Shown here: piece after piece, positions 48,461-59,156 of the stretch | How the letters are laid out: each line of letters starts with the position of its first letter | Position numbering within the stretch: the stretch's first letter is position 1 | Notes under the pieces: model-generated | Seen by the model: the letters and a program-made list of their open reading frames with translations, nothing else | Told to the model about the DNA's origin: nothing | Database searches by the model: none | Translations under genes and position numbers: made by a program | Source: Symbiodinium natans | Taxonomy: Eukaryota; Sar; Dinophyceae; Suessiales; Symbiodiniaceae | Direction: 5' to 3' | Length of the DNA: 64,000 nt | Assembly (NCBI GenBank): GCA_905221605.1 | Contig: CAJNDS010002080.1 | Coordinates: forward strand, 406,001-470,000

Positions 48461-48887
48461 TTGCCCTAAACCCTAAACCCTAAACCCTAAACCCTAAACC
48501 CTAAACCCTAAACCCTAAACCCTAAACCCAGGCTTAGGGTTCAAGGACAAGGGCTGTCTTTCCGAACAATGGGGTTCGGGGGGATTCCCAAATTCGGTTT
48601 CCCTAAACCTGAACAACCCTTCCTTGGGTGTCCATCGAGTACTGAGGGCTAAATAATGGGGGTTTAGGGTTTAGGGTTTAGGGTTTAGGGTTTAGGGTTT
48701 AGGGTTTAGGTTCTGGGTTCTAGGATTTAGGGTTTAGATCGCGCTACCTATAAACATGGCCAATATCCCAAAAAGGAAGAAAAAACACAAGCAAGCGTAG
48801 CCATCGTAACCATCAGAATTTCCATGAAATCCGATTTCCTGAGCCCTAAACCCTGAACCCTAAACCCAAGGTCTTCGGGTACCTTAT

Positions 48888-48985
48888 TTGGGGGTCGGGG
48901 GAGCTTGCACTGCTCCAGTTCACGACGACGAGCCCTTTTTGGGGACGCCGTAATCATGCGGCCGCAGCTGTTTAGGGCACACCTG
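48888..48985 (-). CDS. Coding island, basic
   Basis: CGRMITASPKRARRRELEQC, KLPRPPNK, exit AAG|GTACCC. PKRARRRE could be a nuclear localisation signal. Confidence 0.62.
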
Positions 48986-49002
48986 CCCAAAAAAAGTAGG
49001 GT

Positions 49003-49128
49003 TTAGGGTTTAGGGTTTAGGGTTTGGGGTTTGGGGTTTAGGGTTTAGGGTTTAGGGTTTAGGGTTTAGGGTTTAGGGTTTAGGGTTTAGGGTTTAGGGT
49101 TTAGGGTTTAGGGTTTAGGGTTTAGGGC
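49003..49128. repeat. TTTAGGG array
   Basis: About 18 units, mostly perfect. Confidence 0.96.
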
Positions 49129-49274
49129 AACTAAAACACTGAAACCCACAAACCTCCCAAAACCCTTAAGCCCCTTAAACCATGAGAGCCCACATAAATG
49201 TCCCTCAAAAACTTAAAGCCCAGAGCCCTTCAAGACCCTAGAGCCCTTAAACCCCTAAAGCCCTGACAAGTCCG

Positions 49275-49314
49275 ATGCCCAGGACCGTCTTCTGGCCACT
49301 GTTGGGCCTGTTGG
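49275..49314 (-). CDS. Coding island, short
   Basis: CCAACAG acceptor, AQQWPEDGPGHR. Confidence 0.42.
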
Positions 49315-49329
49315 CAGACCCCCGTAAAC

Positions 49330-49440
49330 CTTAAACCCTAAACCCTAAACCCTAAACCCTAAACCCTAAACCCTAAACCCTAAACCCTAAACCCTAAACC
49401 CTAAACCCTAAACCCTAAACCCTAAACCCTAAACCCTAAG
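49330..49440. repeat. CCCTAAA array
   Basis: About 15 perfect units at the acceptor side of the island 49275-49314 (transcript sense). Confidence 0.96.
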
Positions 49441-49639
49441 CCCTAACCACCCTAGAGTCGAAACACCCCTAAACCCCAAGCACCCAAAACCCTAAACCCC
49501 CTAAATACCCTAAAACACCCTAAACTCTAAGGCTTCGGGTTTAGGGTTTAGGGTTTAGGGTTTAGGGTTTAGGGTTTAGGGTTTAGGATTTAGGGTTTAG
49601 GGCTTAGGCCAACCCAACTGTCACCCTAAAACCCAAAAC

Positions 49640-50700
49640 CCTTTAAGAAGATTAAGGGGTTTAGGGGTCCCAGACCCGTAGGGTAACCCAAAGCACCTAA
49701 ACCCCCCTAAACCCTAAACCCTCAACCCTGAGCCATCACAAAAACCCAAAACCCTAGCCGACAAGCCCTGTAAGCCCAATAAGGGTCTTTAGACCCTAGC
49801 CCTAAACCCTAAACCCTAAACCCACTTAACCCTAAAACCACAAAACCCTAAACCCAGAAACCCCTAAACCCTGTGGCCCCGAAACCCGCGCAGCTGTCAT
49901 TCTTACCTGAAACCCTTAAAGCGCTTCAGCTGCCTCACAAGTGACCCCCCCCCCCCCCCCGATAACCCGAATAAAGCCTTGGACCCTATGAAGCCCTAAA
50001 CCCCGCAAAGCCCTAAGCACCCAAACCCTAAACCCTAAACCCTTAACCCTAAAGCCTTAACCCTTCAAGCCCCAAGCTCGATGAACCCAAACCCACAAGC
50101 TCCCGGAGATGTTTGGTTGGAATCGCATGGTGTCTTAGTTGCTGAGGTTTAGGGTTTAGGGTTTAGGGTTTAGGGCTTAGGGCTTAGGGCTTAGGGTTCA
50201 TGGTGTACACTTTCAGTTCTTTAGGGGATTATAGTATCCCAAATTAAGTGTAAAGTGTGCCCACTCAGCTACTGAGGTGTTTTGTAGGGTCTTGGGTGTC
50301 AGGGAGTAGGGTTTAGGAGTTTGGGGTTTAGCTGGGTTTTAGGGTTTTGGTGTGTGGAGGGTGTTGGGGGGGGGGGGGGGGATTTTCAGGTGTTGAAGGT
50401 GTACAGGGTTTAGGGTTTAGGGATGTACTCAGGATTTAGGGTTTAGGGTTGAGAGCAGTCGACATCTTTCATAACTAACCCAGGTCGCGGGGCCCCAAAC
50501 TCAAAAACCCAAAACCCTGGGACCCTACTTACCTACAGTGCTAATGGTTACACGTACTAAACGTGCTTGCTCTTTGACCCTCCTGATATGAAATTCGAGG
50601 AACCCCAAAACTCATAAAGTGCTAAAGTTGTAGTAAAGTCCCACCTGGCTGCTACTCAACTTTTGACAAATAGGAGCCCCAGGTAAACCCAAAATCCACT
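49640..50700. other. Kilobase without a confident exon
   Basis: Scattered CCCTAAA and TTTAGGG units, poly-C (49945-49960), poly-G (50366-50381) and unique sequence. A pair of phrases (GTGTACACTTTCAG / AAGTGTAAAGTGTGC) is faintly inverted. Nothing coding seen. Confidence 0.4.
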
Positions 50701-50787
50701 GATGTAGCTTAGGGCTTAGGCCCTAAACCCTAAAGCCTAAACCCTAAACCCTAAACCGTAAACAGCCGCCTCCGGTCATTGATGCTG

Positions 50788-50901
50788 GGCCTAAACCCTA
50801 AACCCTAAACCCTAAACCCTAAACCCTAAACCCTAAACCCTAAACCCTAAACCCTAAACCCTAAACCCTAAACCCTAAACCCTAAACCCTAAACCCTAAT
50901 C
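50788..50901. repeat. CCCTAAA array
   Basis: About 15 perfect units upstream (transcript sense: 3' end of the intron is on the other side) of a 30-nt island at 50755-50787 that has AG and GT borders. Confidence 0.95.
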
Positions 50902-50909
50902 CCTAAGCC

Positions 50910-50985
50910 CTGACGGAGCCAAGCCAAGGCCCAGGCATCCAGGCAGCCGAGGTTACAGTCGGGAGGGCGTCCCGGCGAACCTGCT
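50910..50985 (-). CDS. Coding island
   Basis: CAGCAG acceptor, VRRDALPTVTSAAWMPGPWL. Frame fair. Confidence 0.45.
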
Positions 50986-51099
50986 GGCAATCTGGGTTTC
51001 AAGGATTTAGGGTTTAGGGTTTAGGGTTTAGGGTTTAGGGTTTAGGGTTTAGGGTTTAGGGCTTAGGGCTTAGGGATTGAGGGTGGGACGTCCTTTTCT

Positions 51100-51260
51100 G
51101 TTAGGGTTTAGGGTTTATAGGGGTTAATGGGTTTATAGGGTTTATAGGGTTTAAAGGGTTTCTAGGGTTTCTAGGGGTTATAGGGTTTTTAGGGATTATA
51201 GGGTTTATAGGGTTTATAGGGTTTACAGGGTTTATAGGGTTTATAGGGTTTATAGGGTAA
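51100..51260. repeat. TTTATAGGG array
   Basis: About 15 units of TTTATAGGG with TTTCTAGGG and TTTACAGGG variants, the same nonamer type as at 21.8 kb but in the other orientation. Confidence 0.92.
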
Positions 51261-51369
51261 AAGGTTTAGACCCGAAACCCTCAACCCAGAACCCGCAAGG
51301 GTTTAGGGTTAGGGTTTGGCTCCGTGAAGGGTTCAGGGCCTTAGGTCTAGGGCTTGGGGTTCAGGTTAC

Positions 51370-51415
51370 TTTCAGGACGATGTTGCCCCAGGCGTGGTAG
51401 TCTTGTATCAGCCTT
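51370..51415 (-). CDS. Coding island of 15 codons
   Basis: AGCTAG acceptor, RLIQDYHAWGNIVLK, AAA|GTAACC donor. The plus strand also reads DDVAPGVVVLYQPSS. Confidence 0.6.
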
Positions 51416-51671
51416 CTAGCTAACGGTGTAGGGTTCAAGGTGTAGGGCTTAGGGTTCATGCACATACTGTCTTGCGGACGGTAACGTACGTAACAAGTGT
51501 ACGCATGTGTACTTGTGTATTTACCTCACTCTTTCTGTGTATATATATATATACAGTTCGTTCATTCATTTTTATTTAATTTAATGCATTTGTTTTTTCA
51601 ATTGTTTACGTATTGACATGTATTGATACGCAAAAAAACCGAACATCGCACATTTAGAGAAGGAAAGGACA

Positions 51672-51706
51672 GCAATGCCATGTACTGTCATCATCCCTGG
51701 GAAGCC
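51672..51706 (-). CDS. Coding island, short
   Basis: TTCCCAG acceptor, MMTVHGIAVLSF. Confidence 0.42.
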
Positions 51707-51733
51707 CCCTGAGTTTCGAGTTTAGGGTTTAGG

Positions 51734-51842
51734 AGGGATGGTCCCCCTCATACCATCTGCTCCTTAATCGTGATTCGAGTACCCGCTATTGGAATTCCGA
51801 ATCCCTATTTGCGACTGTTAGTAAATGGGGGAACATCCCAAG
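51734..51842. mobile_element. MITE-like element, family A, diverged
   Basis: GGGATGGTCCCCCTCATACC ... CGACTGTTAGTAAATGGGGG then AACATCCCAAG. The ends are conserved more than the middle. Confidence 0.65.
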
Positions 51843-51857
51843 TTTGGAGCTTAGGGT

Positions 51858-51955
51858 TTTGAAACATCTTCCTTCTGACACCTTCCTCATCCACGGATGG
51901 GTCGCTTCCCAGAAGGACAGCAAGAGCCTTCGCCCTCTTCACTTGGCTGACTTCT
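51858..51955 (-). CDS. Coding island of about 33 codons
   Basis: SEVSQVKRAKALAVLLGSDP, SVDEEGVRRKMFQNP. Strong coding character; the inverted-repeat element above follows within 20 nt. Confidence 0.64.
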
Positions 51956-52055
51956 GAACCCCTCCTAAAAGTGTAACTGTTAAATTAGGCTCCGTATTGT
52001 AGTTGCTTCAAAAGCCCCAAAAGGTTAAAGTCCTAAGAGCCAGCCAGAAGAAAGC

Positions 52056-52097
52056 CAAGTTTCTGGTGACCATTGCTCTGTGCTGTGCTGCCGAAAC
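52056..52097 (-). CDS. Coding island
   Basis: GCACAG acceptor, SNGHQKLGFLLAGS, then TAG; CTG|GCTGGC would be an alternative exit. Confidence 0.5.
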
Positions 52098-52205
52098 CCA
52101 AAGCCCCTTCAAACCCCAAGGGCATAGGGTGGGTTTAGGGTTTGTGTGCCCCTAAACCCTACACCCTGAACCCTAAACCCTAAAGCCTAAAGCCTTGCGC
52201 CTCAC

Positions 52206-52274
52206 GTTTTTCGGGCTGTCCAGAGCGGCCTCCTGACCGGCGGAGAAGTAGCGGACAGTGCCGGGCGGCATGAC
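52206..52274 (-). CDS. Coding island of 23 codons
   Basis: GTCTCAG acceptor, VMPPGTVRYFSAGQEAALDS, PKN, AAC|GTGAGG donor, phase 0. Confidence 0.7.
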
Positions 52275-52639
52275 CTGAGACTACTTGAAGGTTTAGGGTT
52301 TAGGGTTTAGGGTTTAGGGTTTAGGGTTTAGGAATTAGGGTTATAGGGTTTAGGGTTTAGGGTTTCGGGTTTAGGGTTTAGGGTTTAGGGCTTTCATGGT
52401 ACTTAACGGTTGTTCAGGGTGCTTCTGCAGTTGCAGTTTAGAGGCTTTAGAGCCAAGGGTACGTGCAGTTTAGGCCTTACAGTTCAGCGTTAGCCCTGCC
52501 GAGCCCTAAACCCTAAACTCTGGATCCTTAAACCTTAACCCCTCAAAATGACCCATAAGAATGGCCTCCAACACAGAAGTTTAACCTGTGGGCTTGGTCT
52601 ACAGCTTAGGGTTGGGGGCTTTAGGTCGCGGAATTCTAC

Positions 52640-52687
52640 TTTGGGGCGATGAGCCGTCCATACGCGGGTGGGAAGTGATTGATCTTC
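52640..52687 (-). CDS. Coding island of 16 codons, telomere-type acceptor
   Basis: TTTAG|GAA leads into EDQSLPTRVWTAHRPK, exit AAA|GTAGAA, phase 0. Confidence 0.64.
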
Positions 52688-52748
52688 CTAAACATTTGAC
52701 CCTGAGCCCTAAACCCTAACCCTAAACCCTAAACCCTAAACCCTAAAT

Positions 52749-52798
52749 AATCCTTTTCAGTTCAACCAGCTCAGCACTCAAAGCCCAAAGATGCCCCT
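52749..52798 (-). CDS. Coding island whose stop is in the repeat
   Basis: GTCTCAG acceptor, GHLWALSAELVELKRII, then TAG formed by the first TTTAGGG unit. It may be a terminal exon or may read past its donor. Confidence 0.55.
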
Positions 52799-53140
52799 GA
52801 GACCCGAAGCCCAACAGCCCTTGCGGCCTGGAAACCTTTAGGGTTTGGGGCTTAGGGTTCAGGGTTCAGGGTTCAGCGTTCAGGGTTTAGGGTTTAGGGT
52901 TTAGGGTTCAGGGTTCAGGGTTTAGGGTTTAGGGTTTAGGGTTTAGGGTTTAAGGTAAATCCTAGACTCTAAACCCCAAAACCCTAACCCTAAACCCCAG
53001 GCCCTAAAGCCTGTGCTTCCTGGAGCCCCAAGCTTCCTAAACCCTAAACCCTAAACCCTAAACCCTAAACCCTAAACCCTAAACCCTAAACCCTAAACCC
53101 TAAACCCGCACTTGCTCTAAGGAGTTTAACTGGCCAGCGC

Positions 53141-53194
53141 CTCAGCCGCCGATCTGAGTTGCGGACGCCAGGTGCCAGCGTGCCGCCGGAGGAT
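53141..53194 (-). CDS. Coding island of 18 codons
   Basis: TTGGCAG acceptor, ILRRHAGTWRPQLRSAAE, GAG|GCGCTG donor, phase 0. Upstream of the acceptor the frame is also open with an ATG (MLRAWQ). Confidence 0.66.
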
Positions 53195-53219
53195 CTGCCA
53201 AGCACGCAGCATGGTAGGG

Positions 53220-53335
53220 TTTAGGGTTTAGAGTTTAGGGTTTAGGGTGTAGGGTGTAGGGTTTAGGGTTTAGGGTTTAGGGTTTAGGGTTTAGGGTTTA
53301 GGGTTTAGGGTTTAGGGTTTAGGGCTTAGGGTTTA
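53220..53335. repeat. TTTAGGG array
   Basis: About 16 units including TGTAGGG variants. Confidence 0.95.
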
Positions 53336-53346
53336 GGTTTTAGGGG

Positions 53347-53403
53347 TCTTCGTTCTTCAAAGGCGTGGGCGACGGGCCTGGGCGTTGAGGCAGTTCTCTG
53401 CGG
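53347..53403 (-). CDS. Coding island (two frames)
   Basis: After CTACCGCAG, RTASTPRPVAHAFEERR; alternatively DYRRELPQRPGPSPTPLKNE without an acceptor. Confidence 0.45.
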
Positions 53404-53572
53404 TAGTCTCTTTTCGGGGTCCTTATGATACGGGTGCCGTACTTTATACAGGCCCCAAAATTAAAAACGGGGCCGAACTTAGACAGCTACCCTAAAACCT
53501 AAACCCTAAACCCTAAACCCTAAACCCTAAACCCTAAACCCTAAACCCTAAACCCTAAACCCTAAACCTATG

Positions 53573-53655
53573 ACTGTTTAGGCTGATCTCATGCACCCGA
53601 CACCCTAACAGAGCTTGGAGTTCGGAGCCTGGGTTCCCTAAGCCCTGGACACCAT
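53573..53655 (-). CDS. Coding island
   Basis: GTCCAG acceptor, GLGNPGSELQALLGCRVHEI, SLNSH. Confidence 0.52.
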
Positions 53656-54054
53656 GAACCCCAGACAGCCCATGCTTAGGGTTTAGGGTTTAGGGTTTAG
53701 GGTTTAGGGTTTAGGGTTTAGGGTTTAGGGTTTAGGGTTTAGGGTTTAGGGCTTAGGGCTTAGGGTTTAGGGTTAGGGTATAAGGTCTTGGGGAGAAGGA
53801 CGCTCGAGATTACATGGGTTTAGGGTTCAGGGTTCGAGGCCCTCAACCCCAAACCCCTAAACCCAAAGTTCAAGGGTTTAGGGTTTTGCTTAGGGCTTGG
53901 GGTTTAGGGTTTAGGGTTGGGTGTTTAGGGTTTAGGGTTCAGGCCTAGGGTTTAAGGTTTAAGGTTTAGGGTCTAGGGTTTAGGGTTTGCGGATTTAACT
54001 TTTGGGTTTAGAGTTTAGGGTTTAGGGGTTTCACTAAGCGGAGCCTGCAAAAAT

Positions 54055-54150
54055 CACCCTGCAGCCGACTCGAAGCCAAGACCGAGACCGCGGCATAACA
54101 AACGAGCCGTCGCTCTTCTGGGCATTTTCCTCGGTAGGGCGCTTGAGGCG
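54055..54150 (-). CDS. Coding island of about 30 codons
   Basis: LKRPTEENAQKSDGSFVMPR, SRSWLRVGC, exit TGCAGG|GTGATT. Confidence 0.64.
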
Positions 54151-54261
54151 GGGGGGGTTAGGGTTTAGGGTTTAGGGTTTAAGGTTTAGGGTTTAGGGTT
54201 TACGGTTTGGGGTTTGGGGTTTGGGGTTTAGGTTTTAGGGTTTAGGGTGTAGGGTTTAGGG

Positions 54262-54330
54262 TCTGACCCTACTCAACTCCAACAATCTGAACCATAGGAA
54301 GCTCCCCTCTAAAAGCCGGGAGCCGGTGTC
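54262..54330 (-). CDS. Coding island
   Basis: KPEDTGSRLLEGSFLWFRLL, ELSR. Flanked by TTTAGGG arrays on both sides. Confidence 0.55.
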
Positions 54331-54435
54331 TTCAGGCTTGTAGGGTTTAGGGTTTAGGGTTTAGGGTTTAGGGTTTAGGGTTTAGGGTTTAGAGTTTAGG
54401 GTTTAGGGCTTACGGTTTAGGGTTTAGGGCTGGCG

Positions 54436-54532
54436 TTCTAAGTGGCTCCAGTTGGGACTTCTCAAGAAGCTGCACGCTCGAAGGGCCCGATTCCCGAACC
54501 CTTCTTGTGAAGGTGGGCTTGCCTATAATAGA
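54436..54532 (-). CDS. Coding island, strand uncertain
   Basis: Minus: TATTATAG acceptor, KPTFTRRVRESGPSSVQLLE, KSQLEPLRTPA. Plus: GVLSGSSWDFSRSCTLEGPD with an AAG|GTGGGC donor. Minus preferred by the context. Confidence 0.48.
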
Positions 54533-54898
54533 GGGGTTTAGGGTTTAGGGTTTAGGGTTTAGGGTTTAGAGTTTAGGGTTTAGGGTTTAGGGTTTAGGGT
54601 TTAGGGAATCATTACGTATAATATTCCCCTAGCAGGGTCCCTATATAAATCTACTAGAATAACCACCCAGAACCCTATTCGAATCAGTACGGCCCCTATC
54701 TTATCGCTTGGGGGGGGGGGGGGGTAAGGGGCGTTTCTTGGTTTAGGGGTCAGGGGCTTAGGACGGCCAACAACAGCAGCAAGTCGATTTTCAAACCCTA
54801 AACCCTAAACCCTAAACCCTAGACCCTAGACCCTAGACCCTAAACCCTAAACCCTGATTGGAGGTTGGGATCCTGTCCACCAGGTACTATAGGGGTCG

Positions 54899-56587
54899 GA
54901 ATAATTACTAATAATTTACAAACCTGGGCAAATTGTACGTCTGTTGTGGACCACCCACTAACAGTTTCACGTAAAAACGCTCGCCCACCCAGCCCCCCAG
55001 AGATCACCCCCCCAGCCCTTTCGCGTAAAATCTGCTTGCCCGCCGAAGGCCCCCAGAGATCACCCCCCCAGCCCTTTCACGCAGACAATGCTTGCCCGCC
55101 CAAGCCGGGCGCCCGGGTGCCGCGCAAGCCCCCATAATCCCATGGCGCCGCACATCTTTGTTAGCTTTCTGGCGCAGCGACACTGGCGTTCGCGCAGCTA
55201 TTTTTACGACGGGGGCCGGGTCCGCACCATCGACGCAGGTGAGACCGAGCCGCGCGATCAGATGCGACACGTGCGTCTCGATGGTTCCACTGCGCGAAAC
55301 AGCCATGCCTCGGCGTGCGCACGTCCAGTTGCGCGCAATTATAACCTCTTAAAGAGGCTAATTGCTCTTCGCCTGGAGGAGCCGGGCCCGGCGCCGGCAA
55401 TCGAAACTGCACGGTAAACCGAGGCAGTCACCTCGAGAACGACATGCAAATAATTGCGATATCCCGTACGCCGTATCAGCAATAACAATCAAATCGCCCT
55501 GAGCGCAGCGACGCAGAGACGTCAAAACTCGAGCGCAAAGCACTGGGGGCACAAAGTAATCGTACATGTGGTTTTGTTTGCAAGTTATCTCCGAGGCACG
55601 GGAAAGAGGCACTGTCCCCGTTCGAGAAACTGCAGCATCCACTCCCGGCTGGCTGTCGGCCGCTGAAGAGCGCATGTGAACTGTCGCGCGCTCCGTCGGG
55701 TCAATGGCGGCCAGCTGATGGCTCTCATCCAGTGTTTGGTGAGCCCTAGACTGCAGCCTCAGAGTGTATGGTGCCCGAGCCAACTCCAGACCTGGTTCAA
55801 AGTCAGAATCTGCTGGTCTGCTGATTGAACCACCAACTTCCCATGAATCTGAGAAGAGGTGGAGGCACCCTGGGCTTATTTCCATGGACATAAAGTCAAT
55901 GTCCCAGTCTCGTCCCAGAGGATGCTGGCTTTCCAGGTTCAAGGCAGATAAGAGGGGCATTCTCAGGAGATGCCTGACCTCTGGCCCTTGGGTCGATCCG
56001 GCCACTTGGATCTGCTGGCTCCTGGACAGGCCTTCTTGGTGTTCTGTCCCTTCTACGACCTGCAGCAAACACAGGGCAAGATTCTTATCTGATAGGTTCT
56101 GCACCCTAAACCCTGAAACAATACATATTAGGGGCCATGCAAAGCTTATGGGTTTTTCAAGTTGCCTGGGGGCTGTAGGGGCCATCAGGCCAGAAGGCCC
56201 CTTAGGGACCTGGCCCTGCCTCTTGCTGGCACCATGCAGAACACCCATGACATGGAGATGGCCAAGACAATGGCCATGTGGAGGCTCCAAGGAGAGAAAC
56301 CTTGAGGAGCCAAATTCTCCATCCTTTTGGCACGCAAATACACACTGTGCAGCGATGCCTGGCAGCGAACCCCGGGGGCCCTCTGTTCTTCTGAACCATG
56401 CACTGCATCCGGTGCTCGAAAGCTTCTTTGTGCAGCATGCGGAAGAAGTCCTTCGAAGACCGCAATGATTCCGAAGAAGTGCAAGCCTTGCATTGCGCAC
56501 CAACGCCTTCACAGCAGCACAATGCGCCAGAGGTCCGTGGCGGCACTCCAACTCGGCAGAGCGGCATGCAGTGAATAATTACTAATA
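54899..56587. mobile_element. 1.7-kb repeat-free block bounded by a 15-bp direct repeat
   Basis: GAATAATTACTAATA occurs at 54899-54913 and again at 56573-56587. Between them telomere-like arrays are absent apart from a short CCCTAAACCCTGAAA at 56104. The left part holds a two-copy tandem repeat (CCCCCAGAGATCACCCCCCCAGCCCTTTC at about 54999 and 55050). The minus strand has a 397-codon open frame (56551-55358), plus is open in part too. Composition differs from the flanks. An insertion with target-site duplication is a reasonable inference, but no transposase, reverse transcriptase or integrase motif is visible. Confidence 0.4.
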
Positions 56588-56904
56588 GTAGACGATTATT
56601 AATAGTAGTCTAGTTTGGTCCATATACCATTACACTAAAATAACCCCCAAAACCCGATTCTCCTCATTATTCGGATGATTTTGGGCTGTAGAGCTTTCGG
56701 GCATCAGGGCGTAACCCTAAACCCTCAGACCCCAAACCCTAAACCCTAAACCCCTAAGACCCAGACCCGAAACCCTATGACCCTAAGACACTACAACCCG
56801 AAAGCCCAGCTTTGTCTTTATCGAGTTATATGGGGGTATATAAACCCTAAACCCTAAACCCTAAACCCTGAACTCTAAAACCCTAAACCCTAAACCCTAA
56901 ACCC

Positions 56905-56990
56905 GATGCGCGGCTTGAGCCCCAGGCGTGGAGAAACAAAGAAACTTTGACTTTGCAATCCTGGACGAAAGTAGCCAGACCTGAGAGGGA
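56905..56990 (-). CDS. Coding island (two frames) with telomere donor
   Basis: CTCTCAG acceptor, VWLLSSRIAKSKFLCFSTPG or SGYFRPGLQSQSFFVSPRLG; exit at CG|GGTTTAGGG. Confidence 0.48.
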
Positions 56991-57471
56991 TTAGGGTTTA
57001 GGGTTTAGGGTTTTAGAGTTTAGGGTTTAGGGTTTAGGGTTTAGGGTTTATAGTGGTTTGGGGTTTAAGGCCAGGGCTTGGAGGTTAGCTAGGATTTAGT
57101 GTTAAGGATGGCAGGTTTCGGGTTTGCGGGAACACGGCCAAACTTTCGGGCTTAGGGTTCAGGGTTCAGGGTTTAGGGTTTAGGGTTTAGGGTTTAGGGT
57201 TTAGGGTTTAGGGTTTAGGGTTTAGGGTACCTAAACTCAAAATCTGAGGGTCGGGACATGGCAGGGCTTTGGGCTTTTGTTCTGAGACCTGAGTTTAGGG
57301 CTTAGGGGGTTAAGGGTTTAGGGTTTAGGGTTTTAGGGCTTAGGGTTTAGGGGTTTAGGGTTCAGGGTTTAGGGTTTAGGGTTTAGGGTTTAGGGTTTTA
57401 GGGTTTAGGGTGTCAGCGAGGGTTGAGGGTGCAGGGAGAGGCTTAGCGGGTCGGGGTGGGGGACTGGGTGC

Positions 57472-57517
57472 CTTATGCGCAGCAAGTGTTTACGAAAGGC
57501 GATAGAAGGTGTTTGCT
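57472..57517 (-). CDS. Coding island of 14 codons
   Basis: GGGCTTAG acceptor, QTPSIAFRKHLLRI, AAG|GCACCC donor. Confidence 0.62.
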
Positions 57518-57639
57518 CTAAGCCCGCCACCCCACCGTCTAGACCCTAGCACACCTAAACCCTATGCCGCTACGCCCTGTAAACACTCCACACACCATAA
57601 ACGCTAAAAGCCCCAAAGCCCAAACCCGGAATCAAAGAA

Positions 57640-57695
57640 GCATGCAAAGAGACAACAACGCGTGCAACACGGGAGATCCCGGGCTCTCCCGCTGT
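57640..57695 (-). CDS. Coding island
   Basis: TTTGACAG acceptor, RESPGSPVLHALLSLCMLL, then TGA. Hydrophobic end. Confidence 0.52.
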
Positions 57696-57794
57696 CAAAT
57701 GCCAAAGCACATGTGTTTAGGGTGTAGGGCGTTTAGGGTTTAGGGGTTTAGGGCGTTTAGTGTGCAGGGTGTATCGTTTAGGATTGAGGGTTTT

Positions 57795-57858
57795 GGTTTT
57801 TGGGGTTGGCGGTTTCGCATGTAGACGAGGGCGACGGCCCAACCTGCTATGCCTATAA
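57795..57858 (-). CDS. Coding island
   Basis: AGWAVALVYMRNRQP, a partly hydrophobic segment; ATAGCAG is a possible acceptor. Confidence 0.45.
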
Positions 57859-58451
57859 GCCCTGGACCCCAAACTAGGACTCAAAAGCACCAACCCTAAT
57901 CCCCCAACAAAACCCTGAAACCCTAAAGACCCTGAACCCCCAAAACCGAAAAGTCCTGAAAGGGCTAAAGCCACAAACCCTAAACAGCTAAACCCTACAA
58001 CCTACATGCTCCCCTTGAAGCATCGGAACCCTCTTAAACCGCAAGTAAACATCGCAAGGGCACGAAACCCTAAACCCTCAGCCCTACAACTCTGAAACCA
58101 TGCAACCCTAAAACCCTGAAACCCCTAAACCCAAAAAACCCTGTACCCCAGGCCTAAAACCCTCAAAAACAACCCTGAGAGCTTCGAGCCCTAAACCCTA
58201 ACACCCAAAAAGCAAAACACCCTGAAAAGCCCCAAGCCCAAAAATCCTAAAACCTAAGCCCGAAACCCAAATCCCTGAAAAAAAAAAACTGAAGCCCTAC
58301 ACCCAAAACCTAAACCCTACACCCCGAACCCTGAAGCCCCAAACCCTAAACCCTGAAACCCTGAAACCCTACATTGGAGGACCCCGAAAAGGATACCCCA
58401 CCCCTAAACCCTAAACCCTAAACCCTAAACCCTAAACCCTAAACCCTAAAC

Positions 58452-58517
58452 CCCGAAATGCCCCCAAAGAACAGTGCCGCATGGTGCAGAGGTCGGCGAG
58501 GCTCATCCTTGAGGGCT
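58452..58517 (-). CDS. Coding island of 21 codons with telomere donor
   Basis: EALKDEPRRPLHHAALFFGG then IS, exit CGG|GGTTTAGGG-type. Between TTTAGGG (58520-58560) and CCCTAAA (58400-58450) arrays in the orientation typical for exons here. Confidence 0.62.
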
Positions 58518-58739
58518 TCGGGGTTTAGGGTTTAGGGTTTAGGGTTTAGGGTTTAGGGTACAGGGTTTACAGGCTCGAGGGGCTTTAGGGTTGTCTGGGT
58601 GTAGAGCTCAAGGGTTTGGGCTTGAGGGGGCCTGGGCTGCGAGTGTAGGGTGTGGGTTGAGGGTGCAGAAGACTGATGTAGAACTATGAGTTACGGCGTA
58701 GGGTTTAGGATTTCGGGTTTAGGGTTTAGGGCTAGAGTT

Positions 58740-58855
58740 CGGAAGCATGAGGATGTCAGGATTTTGACCCGGCAATGTGGTCTCTTCTGGCAAGGTGGAG
58801 GGGTTTTGGGATGCAGAGGTCCTAAACCCTTTGAAGACCTGCAAACCCAAACCCC
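58740..58855 (-). CDS. Coding island of about 36 codons
   Basis: TTTGCAG acceptor, VFKGFRTSASQNPSTLPEET, TLPGQNPDILMLPNSS. KGFRT is encoded by AAAGGGTTTAGG, a repeat unit read as protein. Confidence 0.5.
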
Positions 58856-58924
58856 AAACCCTCCGAAACCATAAACCCTAAACCCCAAACCCAAAAAACC
58901 CCAAACCCGGGGAGTGAATTGGGA

Positions 58925-59045
58925 GTGGAGGGGGTAAGGGGTGGGGGGGGGGGGGAACCGACCCTAAACCCTACACCCTAAACCCGGAGGGATTTGGGAG
59001 TGGAGGGGGTGGGGGGGAAGGGGGGGGGGGAGGGGGGGGAACCGA
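58925..59045. repeat. Duplicated GGGAGTGGAGGGGGT / poly-G unit
   Basis: GGGAGTGGAGGGGGTAAGGGG ... GGAACCGACCCTAAACC occurs at 58921-58975 and again, with longer G runs, at 58990-59055. Confidence 0.75.
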
Positions 59046-59156
59046 CCCTAAACCCTAAACCCTAAAACCCTACACCCTAAAACCCTAAAACCTTAAACCC
59101 TACACCCTAAACCCTAAAACCCTAAACCCTAAACCCTACACCCAAAAAAACCAAAC

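Noticed and set aside
55358-56551. 397-codon minus-strand open frame as a gene
   Set aside because: Longest open frame, but the plus strand is open too, part of it passes through a CCCTAAA remnant (reading SGFRVQNL), and no motif is visible. Kept only as part of the 1.7-kb block.
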